Below are positions 1 through 6,099 of a stretch of 9,942 nucleotides of DNA, one piece after another. Numbering within the stretch: position 1 is the first letter of the stretch; each line of letters starts with the position of its first letter. The DNA lies in assembly GCA_902461565.1 (NCBI GenBank), contig CABPYL010000060.1:1-9942 (forward strand), in the 5' to 3' direction. The notes under the pieces were generated by a model. That model was given only the letters and a program-made list of their open reading frames with translations, was not told where the DNA came from and did not search any database. Made by a program: the position numbers and the translations under genes. This DNA is from an uncultured Porphyromonadaceae bacterium. GTDB taxonomy: Bacteria > Bacteroidota > Bacteroidia > Bacteroidales > Muribaculaceae.

Positions 1-2
1 CA

Positions 3-92
3 TCCCCACCGATAGCCGTTTCAACCCTGCGGCCTCAAAATATATGGGGCTATCCAGGTGGAAAATTGCGTTTCGACTTTGACTTTAGGTAA
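3..92 (+). CDS. Partial C-terminus of a possible outer-membrane beta-barrel protein
   Basis: A reading frame enters from the left edge and stays open for 29 codons to a TAA at 90-92, two bases before a strong terminator hairpin. Its last residues, GGKLRFDFDFR, alternate aromatic and polar side chains. That pattern is typical of the final beta strand of Bacteroidota outer-membrane barrels such as TonB-dependent receptors. The convergent position, with a terminator directly after the stop, fits a real gene end. Caution: a second frame also stays open from position 2 to a TGA at 80-82, and the fragment is too short for codon statistics. The family is a guess from the terminal strand only. Confidence 0.42.
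   Translation, partial: SPPIAVSTLRPQNIWGYPGGKLRFDFDFR
6..61. repeat. Imperfect inverted repeat near the left edge
   Basis: CCACCGATAGCC (6-17) pairs with GGCTATC (48-54) plus GGTGG (57-61), giving 12 base pairs with a two-base CA bulge and a loop of about 30 bases. No T-tract follows, so it does not look like a terminator. It lies inside the candidate partial coding region and may be a chance fold or an mRNA 3'-end structure. Confidence 0.35.
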
Positions 93-93
93 A

Positions 94-128
94 CAGAAAG
101 CACTCCCGGGCCGCAGGAGTGCTTTCTG
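94..128. terminator. Palindromic, probably bidirectional intrinsic terminator
   Basis: CAGAAAGCACTCC (94-106) and GGAGTGCTTTCTG (116-128) form a perfect 13-bp stem around a 9-base GC-rich loop. On the minus strand the stem ends in GCTTTCTG followed by TTTACC, and it lies 17 bases after the stop of the OmpA-like gene, so it should end that transcription unit. The plus-strand frame ending at 92 stops just before the stem, so the same hairpin can serve transcripts from both sides. The uridine tracts are short and partly inside the stem. Confidence 0.8.
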
Positions 129-145
129 ATATTATTGAAGTATTT

Positions 146-1030
146 TTAATTCTCTTCGGGAGCCTTGTCGATAAGTTCCATGAACTGGTCGAGCTTGGGA
201 GTGATGATGATTTCGGTACGGCGGTTAAGCTGACGGCCAACTTCGGTGTTGTTGTCGGCAATGGCGTTGTATTCACCACGGCCGCCGACTGTCATCTTGG
301 CAGGATTTACACCGAATTTATCCTGAAGTACCTGAACAACCGACGAAGCGCGCAGAGCCGACAGGTCCCAGTTGTTGCGGATATTTGTGCGGCTGATGGG
401 CACGTTGTCGGTGTTGCCTTCAACCAGTACGTCATAGTCGCTGTAGTCCTTGATAATCTTGGCTATTTTGCCAAGGGTCTGCATGGCGCGGTCGTTGATG
501 TCGTAGCTTCCAGACTTGAATAGCATATTATCGGCAAGCGATATATATACCACACCTTTGAGCACCTTCACGTTCACCTCGTCGGTCTCGGCTGGAGTTA
601 ACGAGCGGGTAAGGTTAGTAACAAGAGTCAGGTTAAGCGAGTCAGACTTAGTCTTGGCCTCCACAAGCTGGCGGATATATTTGTTGGATGCGTTTATCTG
701 ATCTACAAGTTTTTCGATGTTAACGTTGCCACGGGCATTGTTCACGATGCTCTGGTCAAGCGAATTCTGCAGATTGGCATAGCTCTGCTTGAGTTCTGTG
801 TTGTGTTTGCGTTCCTGAACAAGAAGCGCCTCCACAGTCTGAGCCTTGGAATTTGTTTCGTTGTAATTTGCCTGCAGAGAGCCATAGCTGTTCTGGAGAG
901 TTGTGTAGTTCTGCGAAAGCTCGTCGTGCATGGCCTGCAGTTCGGCGTACTTTTTCTTGCTTACGCAGCCGGAGAGAGAGGCGCATACAAGCGCTCCGGC
1001 CGAGATGATTGCGATTAGTTTTGTTGTCAT
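146..1030 (-). CDS. OmpA-family peptidoglycan-binding lipoprotein
   Basis: This 294-residue protein starts with a lipoprotein signal peptide. The lipobox is LSGC, so Cys22 should be the acylated first residue of the mature protein. Residues about 25-135 form a long heptad-rich coiled coil that could act as a periplasmic stalk. Residues about 155-278 are an OmpA C-terminal domain, with the conserved GNTDNVP, WDLSALRASSVV and NRRTEI segments. Asp208 and Arg227 sit where OmpA-like domains hold the diaminopimelate of peptidoglycan. The likely role is to tie the envelope membrane to the cell wall. The residues after Cys22 (VSKKK) are basic, unlike the acidic surface-export signal of many Bacteroidota lipoproteins, which suggests it stays periplasmic. 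It is the last gene of the cluster, after a 50-base AT-rich spacer. It differs from Pal in its long coiled coil. Confidence 0.93.
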   Translation of the reverse strand: MTTKLIAIISAGALVCASLSGCVSKKKYAELQAMHDELSQNYTTLQNSYGSLQANYNETNSKAQTVEALLVQERKHNTELKQSYANLQNSLDQSIVNNARGNVNIEKLVDQINASNKYIRQLVEAKTKSDSLNLTLVTNLTRSLTPAETDEVNVKVLKGVVYISLADNMLFKSGSYDINDRAMQTLGKIAKIIKDYSDYDVLVEGNTDNVPISRTNIRNNWDLSALRASSVVQVLQDKFGVNPAKMTVGGRGEYNAIADNNTEVGRQLNRRTEIIITPKLDQFMELIDKAPEEN

Positions 1031-1080
1031 AGCCTTTACAGTTTATGTTTTTATATATTATGTAATTTATTTTATGCTGT
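1031..1080 (-). promoter_or_regulatory. AT-rich spacer, possible promoter for the OmpA-like gene
   Basis: These 50 bases between lnb and the OmpA-like lipoprotein gene are about 80% A+T (10 G/C of 50), well above their surroundings. This is the longest gap between protein genes in the left half of the cluster, so the abundant-type lipoprotein downstream could have its own promoter here. I could not find a convincing TTTG plus TAnnTTTG pair, so the call rests on composition and spacing only. Confidence 0.3.
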
Positions 1081-2262
1081 TTATGTATTAACGGAACGGG
1101 GACGTTTTTGTTGTGTTCCGGCAGCTCCGGCCATCGAACGCATTAGCGTTGCGGCTATCAGAGGCACGAATGCCGGATTTGCCGACTGGGGCAGCCAGTA
1201 CCAGCAGCCGATCATCAGCACCAATGCGGCGGAATACACGATGTAATACCACCTCAGCACTTCGGCTGCACGCGGAATCCAGGTCAGCGCAGGCACAACT
1301 AAACACAGGGGATTGAGCCATATATACAGATAGTTCGGCGAAGTGGCCTCGTGAACCGACACAAATATCAGAAAGGTTAGCAAACAGCCCGTAAGGCCGA
1401 GTATACCAAAGAAAACGGCATCGAAACCACGGAATCGCCTGTGGTGCCGCACGCCTACTGCAGTTACCACCACACACAACCCCATAAACGCCCAGCAGAC
1501 AAACATTGGCGTCAGATACCAGGGCGTGGCCGGAAGTATCGCGGCGTGTGCAGGAACATCGTTCATCACGGTAGTATATTTAACCAGAGGGCGCCCCGCT
1601 ACTGTGGCACCGCCAAGCATGCCATCAAGCTCTACCGGAGCGAAAGCCATTTCGCGGCGCGTTACGGGTTGATCGATACCGGAACCGAGGGCAATGTCTA
1701 TTCCAAACTGGTACCACGGATAATTACTGTGGCACATGCGCATAACGTTGCGGAAAGTAGGTTTCAGCAATGGCTGTGCCTCGAAAGGTGCCGGAGCAAG
1801 CGCTATGCTGTCGCCAAGGGCTTTCTCTATGATATCCAGCGGACGGGTGGCGCAATTGTCCTTCACATAATTATAGCGGTATACACGGTTCTGCGGCTGC
1901 AGATTCTCCTGCAACGCGTGCAGCAGACGCTGCGTCTGCACACTGTCCATTTCTATCTCATGCGCCACTGCACGGCGTCCCTCGCGGCGGTATTCCATTT
2001 CCAGATACCCGAAAGGATAGGCCGCGAGCATATAATCGGTCTCGCCTTTGACAAATCGCCACACAAAATTAGGCGAATCAAAGTCGAAAACGCCGTAATT
2101 GTATGCCGTAACCGCAGTGCTGTCGGCCACAACGAGCGCTGTATGTCCTTCGAGCTGATATATTTGCTCACCCGGATATATATTCACTATGAACACTCTT
2201 GGCGTAGCGTCCGCCATAATGGCCAACAGCGCAAAAATCAATGCCACAGCAATCCTTTTCAT
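1081..2262 (-). CDS. lnb: Lnb-type lipoprotein N-acyltransferase candidate (DUF4105 plus five membrane helices)
   Basis: This 393-residue protein has a signal sequence (about 1-19), a periplasmic domain (about 20-240) and five predicted hydrophobic helices near 249-270, 282-303, 313-329, 338-357 and 361-378. The periplasmic part shows the DUF4105/Lnb_N hallmarks: GHTAL with His40 and DNCATRPLDII with Cys137, the expected thiol-type catalytic pair. Family knowledge, from memory: Bacteroides lack a classical Lnt, and a protein of this architecture (named Lnb) adds the third acyl chain to lipoproteins. By that model it acts at the periplasmic face of the inner membrane on diacylated lipoproteins. 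Its start overlaps the cca stop by four bases (ATGA), so the two genes are translationally linked. It is flanked by lipoprotein genes, an OmpA-like one just downstream and gldH upstream. The substrate is inferred. The family call is firmer than the exact function. Confidence 0.8.
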   Translation of the reverse strand: MKRIAVALIFALLAIMADATPRVFIVNIYPGEQIYQLEGHTALVVADSTAVTAYNYGVFDFDSPNFVWRFVKGETDYMLAAYPFGYLEMEYRREGRRAVAHEIEMDSVQTQRLLHALQENLQPQNRVYRYNYVKDNCATRPLDIIEKALGDSIALAPAPFEAQPLLKPTFRNVMRMCHSNYPWYQFGIDIALGSGIDQPVTRREMAFAPVELDGMLGGATVAGRPLVKYTTVMNDVPAHAAILPATPWYLTPMFVCWAFMGLCVVVTAVGVRHHRRFRGFDAVFFGILGLTGCLLTFLIFVSVHEATSPNYLYIWLNPLCLVVPALTWIPRAAEVLRWYYIVYSAALVLMIGCWYWLPQSANPAFVPLIAATLMRSMAGAAGTQQKRPRSVNT

Positions 2263-3710
2263 GACTTCTTTTCGATATTGTCTGCTGCGAATGGATCGTA
2301 TAGCGGCTCCACACCCTTTTCACGGGCAAGCGCAATCAGATAGGAGAAGGCGGCCTCACGTGTGTCCTCTATCTCACATTCCTTAATGGCGTTTTTCAAA
2401 GTAGAGGCATAGTAACCCACTTCAGGGCACTGCGGCAGCCCGAAAAGAGCCATTATCTCGTTGCCGTCTACCGGATTCTTGCGGTTTCGCTCAACATCTT
2501 TGGCGTGGGTGTCGCGGAATTTCTGTTCAACGATATCAAAGTTGGCCAGATAGCGCGACTTACGAGCTTCATCTTTGCTCGTTATATCGGCACGTGCAAG
2601 AATCATCAGGTCGTCAAGGTCTTCCTCGGCGTAGTTTGCAAGACGGCGAACAGCACTGTCGGTAACCTCATCCTCAACAAGAGCTATAGGACGCATGTGC
2701 AGCTCCACCATCTTGGACACATAGCGCAACTCGGCTCCAAGAGGGAAACGCATGCGCCGGAATATAGTCTTCACCATCTTGGCACCCACAAAGTTGTGGT
2801 TATGGAATGTCCATCCGCGTACGGGATCGTAGTGTTTCGTAACCGGCTTGCCTATATCGTGGAACAGCGCGGCCCAGCGCAGCCATATATTGTCGGAAGC
2901 CTCGGCTACACTGTCGAGCACCATCATCGTGTGGCGGAAATTGTCCTTGTGAGCCTTTCCTTTCACTACTTCCACTCCGCGCATACGGGCCAGTTCGGGG
3001 AGGATTATATCAAGAAGCCCGGTGTGCAACAGCAGCTCCCAACCGATTGAAGGCTTAGGCGATGCCATAATCTTGAACAGTTCGTCCTTTATGCGTTCCG
3101 CAGTAATTATTTCTATGCGCGAAGCGTTGCGCGAGATTGCATCGAGCGTTTCGGGATAGATTTCGAACTGTAGCTGCGTTGCAAAACGGATAGCACGCAT
3201 CATGCGCAACGGGTCGTCGCTGAAAGTTATGTCGGGGTCCAGAGGCGTGCGGATAATTCTCCGCTTAATGTCGCCAAGGCCGTCGTAGCGGTCTATCAGT
3301 TCTCCGAATTCCTTGGCGTTCACGCATATCGCCATAGCGTTTATGGTGAAATCTCGGCGAGCGAGGTCGTCGTCGAGAGAGCCGTCCTCCACGATAGGGT
3401 TACGCGAGTCGTGGCGGTATGATTCCCGGCGCGCCCCAACAAATTCAAGTTCCAGAGGCCCGCGGTGGACCTGTGCCGTGCCGTAATTGCGGTATACTGC
3501 AAGATGAGTCTTAGGGCCGAGGGCTGCGGCAACGCCTTCGGCAAGCTCTATGCCTGAACCTACCGTTACGAAGTCGATGTCTTTAGAATGACGTTTAAGC
3601 AACAGGTCGCGCACATAGCCGCCAACAACGTAGCATTCGCGCCCCATTGCGTCGGCCACGCCACCCACAGTGACGAATATTTTGGATTTCAGTTTTGTCT
3701 TAAGATTCAT
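2259..3710 (-). CDS. cca: CCA-adding tRNA nucleotidyltransferase with C-terminal HD domain
   Basis: This 483-residue protein is a class II nucleotidyltransferase. It builds or repairs the CCA 3' end of tRNAs in the cytoplasm. The head has GGYVRD (30-35), then the metal-binding Asp44-x-Asp46. RRDFTINAM (118-126) and DPLRMMRAIRFA (167-178) are the usual neck and nucleotide-recognition motifs, followed by an ERIKDELFKI helix near 205-214. The C-terminal half carries an HD phosphohydrolase domain with His260, HDIGKP at 284-289 and further histidines at 303-305. Length and layout match the Bacteroidota family, which usually supplies the single CCA enzyme. Poly(A) polymerases share the head domain, so that is the main alternative. 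It starts 3 bases after the upstream M24 peptidase gene ends and overlaps lnb by 4 bases. Confidence 0.93.
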   Translation of the reverse strand: MNLKTKLKSKIFVTVGGVADAMGRECYVVGGYVRDLLLKRHSKDIDFVTVGSGIELAEGVAAALGPKTHLAVYRNYGTAQVHRGPLELEFVGARRESYRHDSRNPIVEDGSLDDDLARRDFTINAMAICVNAKEFGELIDRYDGLGDIKRRIIRTPLDPDITFSDDPLRMMRAIRFATQLQFEIYPETLDAISRNASRIEIITAERIKDELFKIMASPKPSIGWELLLHTGLLDIILPELARMRGVEVVKGKAHKDNFRHTMMVLDSVAEASDNIWLRWAALFHDIGKPVTKHYDPVRGWTFHNHNFVGAKMVKTIFRRMRFPLGAELRYVSKMVELHMRPIALVEDEVTDSAVRRLANYAEEDLDDLMILARADITSKDEARKSRYLANFDIVEQKFRDTHAKDVERNRKNPVDGNEIMALFGLPQCPEVGYYASTLKNAIKECEIEDTREAAFSYLIALAREKGVEPLYDPFAADNIEKKS

Positions 3711-3713
3711 CTG

Positions 3714-4925
3714 TCAGTCGAGTTTCACAGGCTGCTGACGCGCCGTAGTGATAACGCGTCCGCCGTCGGGGCCTACGATATAGGTGTTTTCCACGCCAAT
3801 GGCTCCTATGTCTGGAATCACGAATTTGGGTTCCACGGCAATGACGTTGCCTTCTTCAAGAATATCGTGTGAGCGTGGCGCGAGTACAGGAAGTTCGTTA
3901 ACCTCTATGCCTATTCCGTGACCCACAAAGCCGGCGTGGCTGCGATGCCCCATGAAATATGCCTCCATTCCGCCGAGACGCGCCATTTCGGCAGCTCGCA
4001 CATAAAGATCGGATGCTTTGGCGCCCGGTTTCATCATTGCAGCAAGTGCATCGCAGATATCAATGGACAGCTGGTTTGCCCGCAGAGCTTCCTGCGACAG
4101 TTCACCGGTATAGTAGCAGCGCGTCATATCGGTCATATAACCGGTGTAGTTGCCGTTCACATCCACCATTACGGGAATACCCGGCTTTATTATTGTGCCA
4201 TTGGCGCCTACGGGTAACGACGGATCTGCCCCTTCGCCACCCATAGCAAAATCGTAGGGCGAAGGAGTGTCGGCATTCTCGCCGGTAAGCACATTTCCCA
4301 TGAAGAGCTCCATCTCCATACCGCCGACACGGAACAGACCCAGACAGCCCTCGAGACGAGATGCCCGTTCAATCTCTATCTGCAATTCTATATCGGACAT
4401 GCCTTCCTGATACATGTGTGGGATGCGCTCGTATACCAACGACTGCTTCTCGCCGGATTCCACAAGCATTTTCTGCTCTACGGCGGTCTTTACCGATCGG
4501 GCGGCGGCCAGCACTGGCGACATATTCCCGGCCGGTGCTTCCATACCCATCGCGCGGGCCAGACGCATGCACTCGCCGTACGGCAGCAAATCCAGTTCGA
4601 AAGCCACCGGAGCGCCGACGGCGATATTGTTCTCTGCAAGCAGCGAGGCTATTTCCTCGGGCTTGCGTATGTGGAACATGCGTTCGCCAGGACGGCAACG
4701 CAGAGTGGACGGCTGACGCACAAAGTAGACAGGCGCCTCCAATTCCATATTTATATATATGTATCCACGGAACACACGTCCGGTAAGGTAATACAGATTA
4801 CTGTTGGAGCGTACGAGCGCCACACCGATACCGGCTGCACGCATATATTTTGCCACACGGGCCAGACGGAGCGCCTGTTCGTCGGGGCCGAGCATGTTAA
4901 TCTGCAAAAGGTCTTTTTCTTTCAT
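3714..4925 (-). CDS. M24-family metallopeptidase (Xaa-Pro aminopeptidase type)
   Basis: This 403-residue cytoplasmic protein has a creatinase/prolidase-like N-terminal domain (about 15-145) and a C-terminal 'pita-bread' M24 catalytic domain (about 160-395). All five expected metal ligands are visible: Asp255 (VDVNG), Asp266 (MTDMTR), His336 (GHGIGIEVNE), Glu365 (AVEPKF) and Glu379 (GVENTY). His327 in MGHRSH is a likely proton-shuttle residue. It should therefore be an active dinuclear metallopeptidase removing N-terminal residues, perhaps before proline. Substrate choice cannot be read from the sequence, and prolidase-like or creatinase-like activity is possible. There is no signal peptide. 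Its start lies one base after the HAD gene stop and its end 3 bases before cca, so it belongs to the same transcript. Confidence 0.9.
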   Translation of the reverse strand: MKEKDLLQINMLGPDEQALRLARVAKYMRAAGIGVALVRSNSNLYYLTGRVFRGYIYINMELEAPVYFVRQPSTLRCRPGERMFHIRKPEEIASLLAENNIAVGAPVAFELDLLPYGECMRLARAMGMEAPAGNMSPVLAAARSVKTAVEQKMLVESGEKQSLVYERIPHMYQEGMSDIELQIEIERASRLEGCLGLFRVGGMEMELFMGNVLTGENADTPSPYDFAMGGEGADPSLPVGANGTIIKPGIPVMVDVNGNYTGYMTDMTRCYYTGELSQEALRANQLSIDICDALAAMMKPGAKASDLYVRAAEMARLGGMEAYFMGHRSHAGFVGHGIGIEVNELPVLAPRSHDILEEGNVIAVEPKFVIPDIGAIGVENTYIVGPDGGRVITTARQQPVKLD

Positions 4926-4926
4926 G

Positions 4927-5568
4927 TCAGTTACGTTTTAAACAAATCGAGGGCAGATCCTCTATCGATGTAAGAACGTAGTCGGCATCGTTTACGTTTT
5001 TGCCGAAACCATAGGCGGCCCAGGCAAAAGGAACGCCGGCACGGTGCGCGTCGCTGCAGTCGCGGGCGACATCGCCGATATAAAGAGGTGCCTTCAGGTT
5101 ATAACGCTTAACTATCTCACGTATGTTCGCATCTTTTTCCTTACCGTTCTGTCCAAACGAAAGAGTATCGGTGAAGTACGGCTCCAGACCTGTGAAACGC
5201 AGGAAGTTGGGCAAACCGTCGACGCCGCAGTTACTCACCATAAACAGCCTGAAGAAACGGCTAAGTGCCTCGATTGTTTCTTTTGTACCGGGATACAGAC
5301 TGCCCCCGAGTTCCGGCATCATGGTGCGTTCGTTATGCAAAAGCCTGCAGATGAATTCATCCTTTATCGACACGTCGCCAATGAGGGTCATAAAAATCTC
5401 GTCGAGAGGCTTGCCCATAAGGACGGCCAGTTCGGAATAGCATACCGTAGCCCTGTCCGTACCAAGATCGACTATGGTACGGTTCCACACGGCACAATAG
5501 CTGTCGACGGCATCCCACAGGGTACCGTCCATATCGAATATCAGACTGTCGAAATTGCTCTGTGTCAT
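4927..5568 (-). CDS. HAD-superfamily hydrolase (phosphatase-like)
   Basis: This 213-residue protein has the full set of haloacid dehalogenase motifs. Motif I is FDMDGTLWD with nucleophile Asp12 and Asp14. Motif II is MVSNC with Ser112. Motif III is a lysine in GKEKDAN (Lys143 or Lys145). Motif IV is YIGDVARD with Asp166 and Asp170. A helical cap of about residues 18-85 sits between motifs I and II, as in phosphoglycolate phosphatase and beta-phosphoglucomutase relatives. It probably hydrolyses a small phosphorylated metabolite in the cytoplasm, but the substrate is not apparent. It follows gldH after 30 bases and is followed by the M24 gene after a single base. Within the subfamily, Gph-like phosphoglycolate phosphatase is the closest guess, at low certainty. 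Confidence 0.9.
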   Translation of the reverse strand: MTQSNFDSLIFDMDGTLWDAVDSYCAVWNRTIVDLGTDRATVCYSELAVLMGKPLDEIFMTLIGDVSIKDEFICRLLHNERTMMPELGGSLYPGTKETIEALSRFFRLFMVSNCGVDGLPNFLRFTGLEPYFTDTLSFGQNGKEKDANIREIVKRYNLKAPLYIGDVARDCSDAHRAGVPFAWAAYGFGKNVNDADYVLTSIEDLPSICLKRN

Positions 5569-5598
5569 GGCTTGTTGCCTTTGTGATTGTATAGGAAT

Positions 5599-6099
5599 TC
5601 ACACGTCCGGCAAATATGTGATTCCGGCCTGTTCTATATCGTCGAGTGTATCGGTACGCATTATGTGGCGCAGACCTATGTGCTGATGCCGGCGCAGCGG
5701 CATTCGGCGTCGCAGAGTGTCGGTAACCTGAAATGATGCGCCGGCGCCTCGGCCGCGCCAGTGTCCGAAGTTATCGGCAAGAATAATGTTCACAGTATCG
5801 GCCACAGCGGTGGTATCGTCCATATCATATACAACCTCCAGCCAGATGTTGCTGTACTCGTATGCGTCGGTGTGGCGCAGGGTCAGCAACAATGTGCCTG
5901 AAGGGCATACGCTGTCGCGCAGCGTATCCACAACAAAGTCCTGCGGCGCGGCATATTGCCATTCAGCGCCCGGAAAAGTGGCGAACGCGCTGAAAAAATT
6001 GTCGTCACCGTTACCGTGGTGTCCGTCGATGGAACATGACACCGCCAGTATGGTAACGGCGACCGCAGCGACCGTCTTATTCCTGAGGGGGCTTTTCAT
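5599..6099 (-). CDS. gldH: GldH-family lipoprotein
   Basis: I chose the ATG at 6099, which gives 166 residues. From there the protein begins with a clean lipoprotein signal peptide and the lipobox AVSC (Cys22). A longer frame reaching 6201 would put about 34 non-signal residues in front of it. GldH hallmarks are the beta-rich body with SNIWLEVVYDMD (83-94), the glycine-rich GHWRGRGAGASFQ turn (112-124) and a C-terminal RHIMRTDTLDDIEQAGI strand (144-160). GldH was defined as a gliding-motility lipoprotein in Flavobacterium, but it is also kept in non-gliding Bacteroidales, where its role is unclear. Its first 23 bases overlap the ricT 3' end, and an extended ribosome-binding sequence lies inside ricT. 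The ricT-gldH pair is common in the phylum. Localisation is presumably the periplasmic or outer membrane. Confidence 0.87.
   Translation of the reverse strand: MKSPLRNKTVAAVAVTILAVSCSIDGHHGNGDDNFFSAFATFPGAEWQYAAPQDFVVDTLRDSVCPSGTLLLTLRHTDAYEYSNIWLEVVYDMDDTTAVADTVNIILADNFGHWRGRGAGASFQVTDTLRRRMPLRRHQHIGLRHIMRTDTLDDIEQAGITYLPDV

Noticed and set aside
1441..2343. A 300-codon plus-strand frame opposite lnb
   Set aside because: The minus-strand frame has a signal peptide, catalytic motifs and membrane helices. The plus-strand translation is a His/Arg/Cys-rich shadow.
4748..4766. An alternating A/T run inside the M24 peptidase gene
   Set aside because: It encodes the in-frame residues around YIYIN in the N-terminal domain and has no promoter pair around it, so it is ordinary coding sequence.
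5569..5598. A small TGTGA/TCACA hairpin near the gldH-HAD junction
   Set aside because: Only five base pairs with a loose AT-rich loop and no T-tract, so it is too weak to call a terminator or operator.
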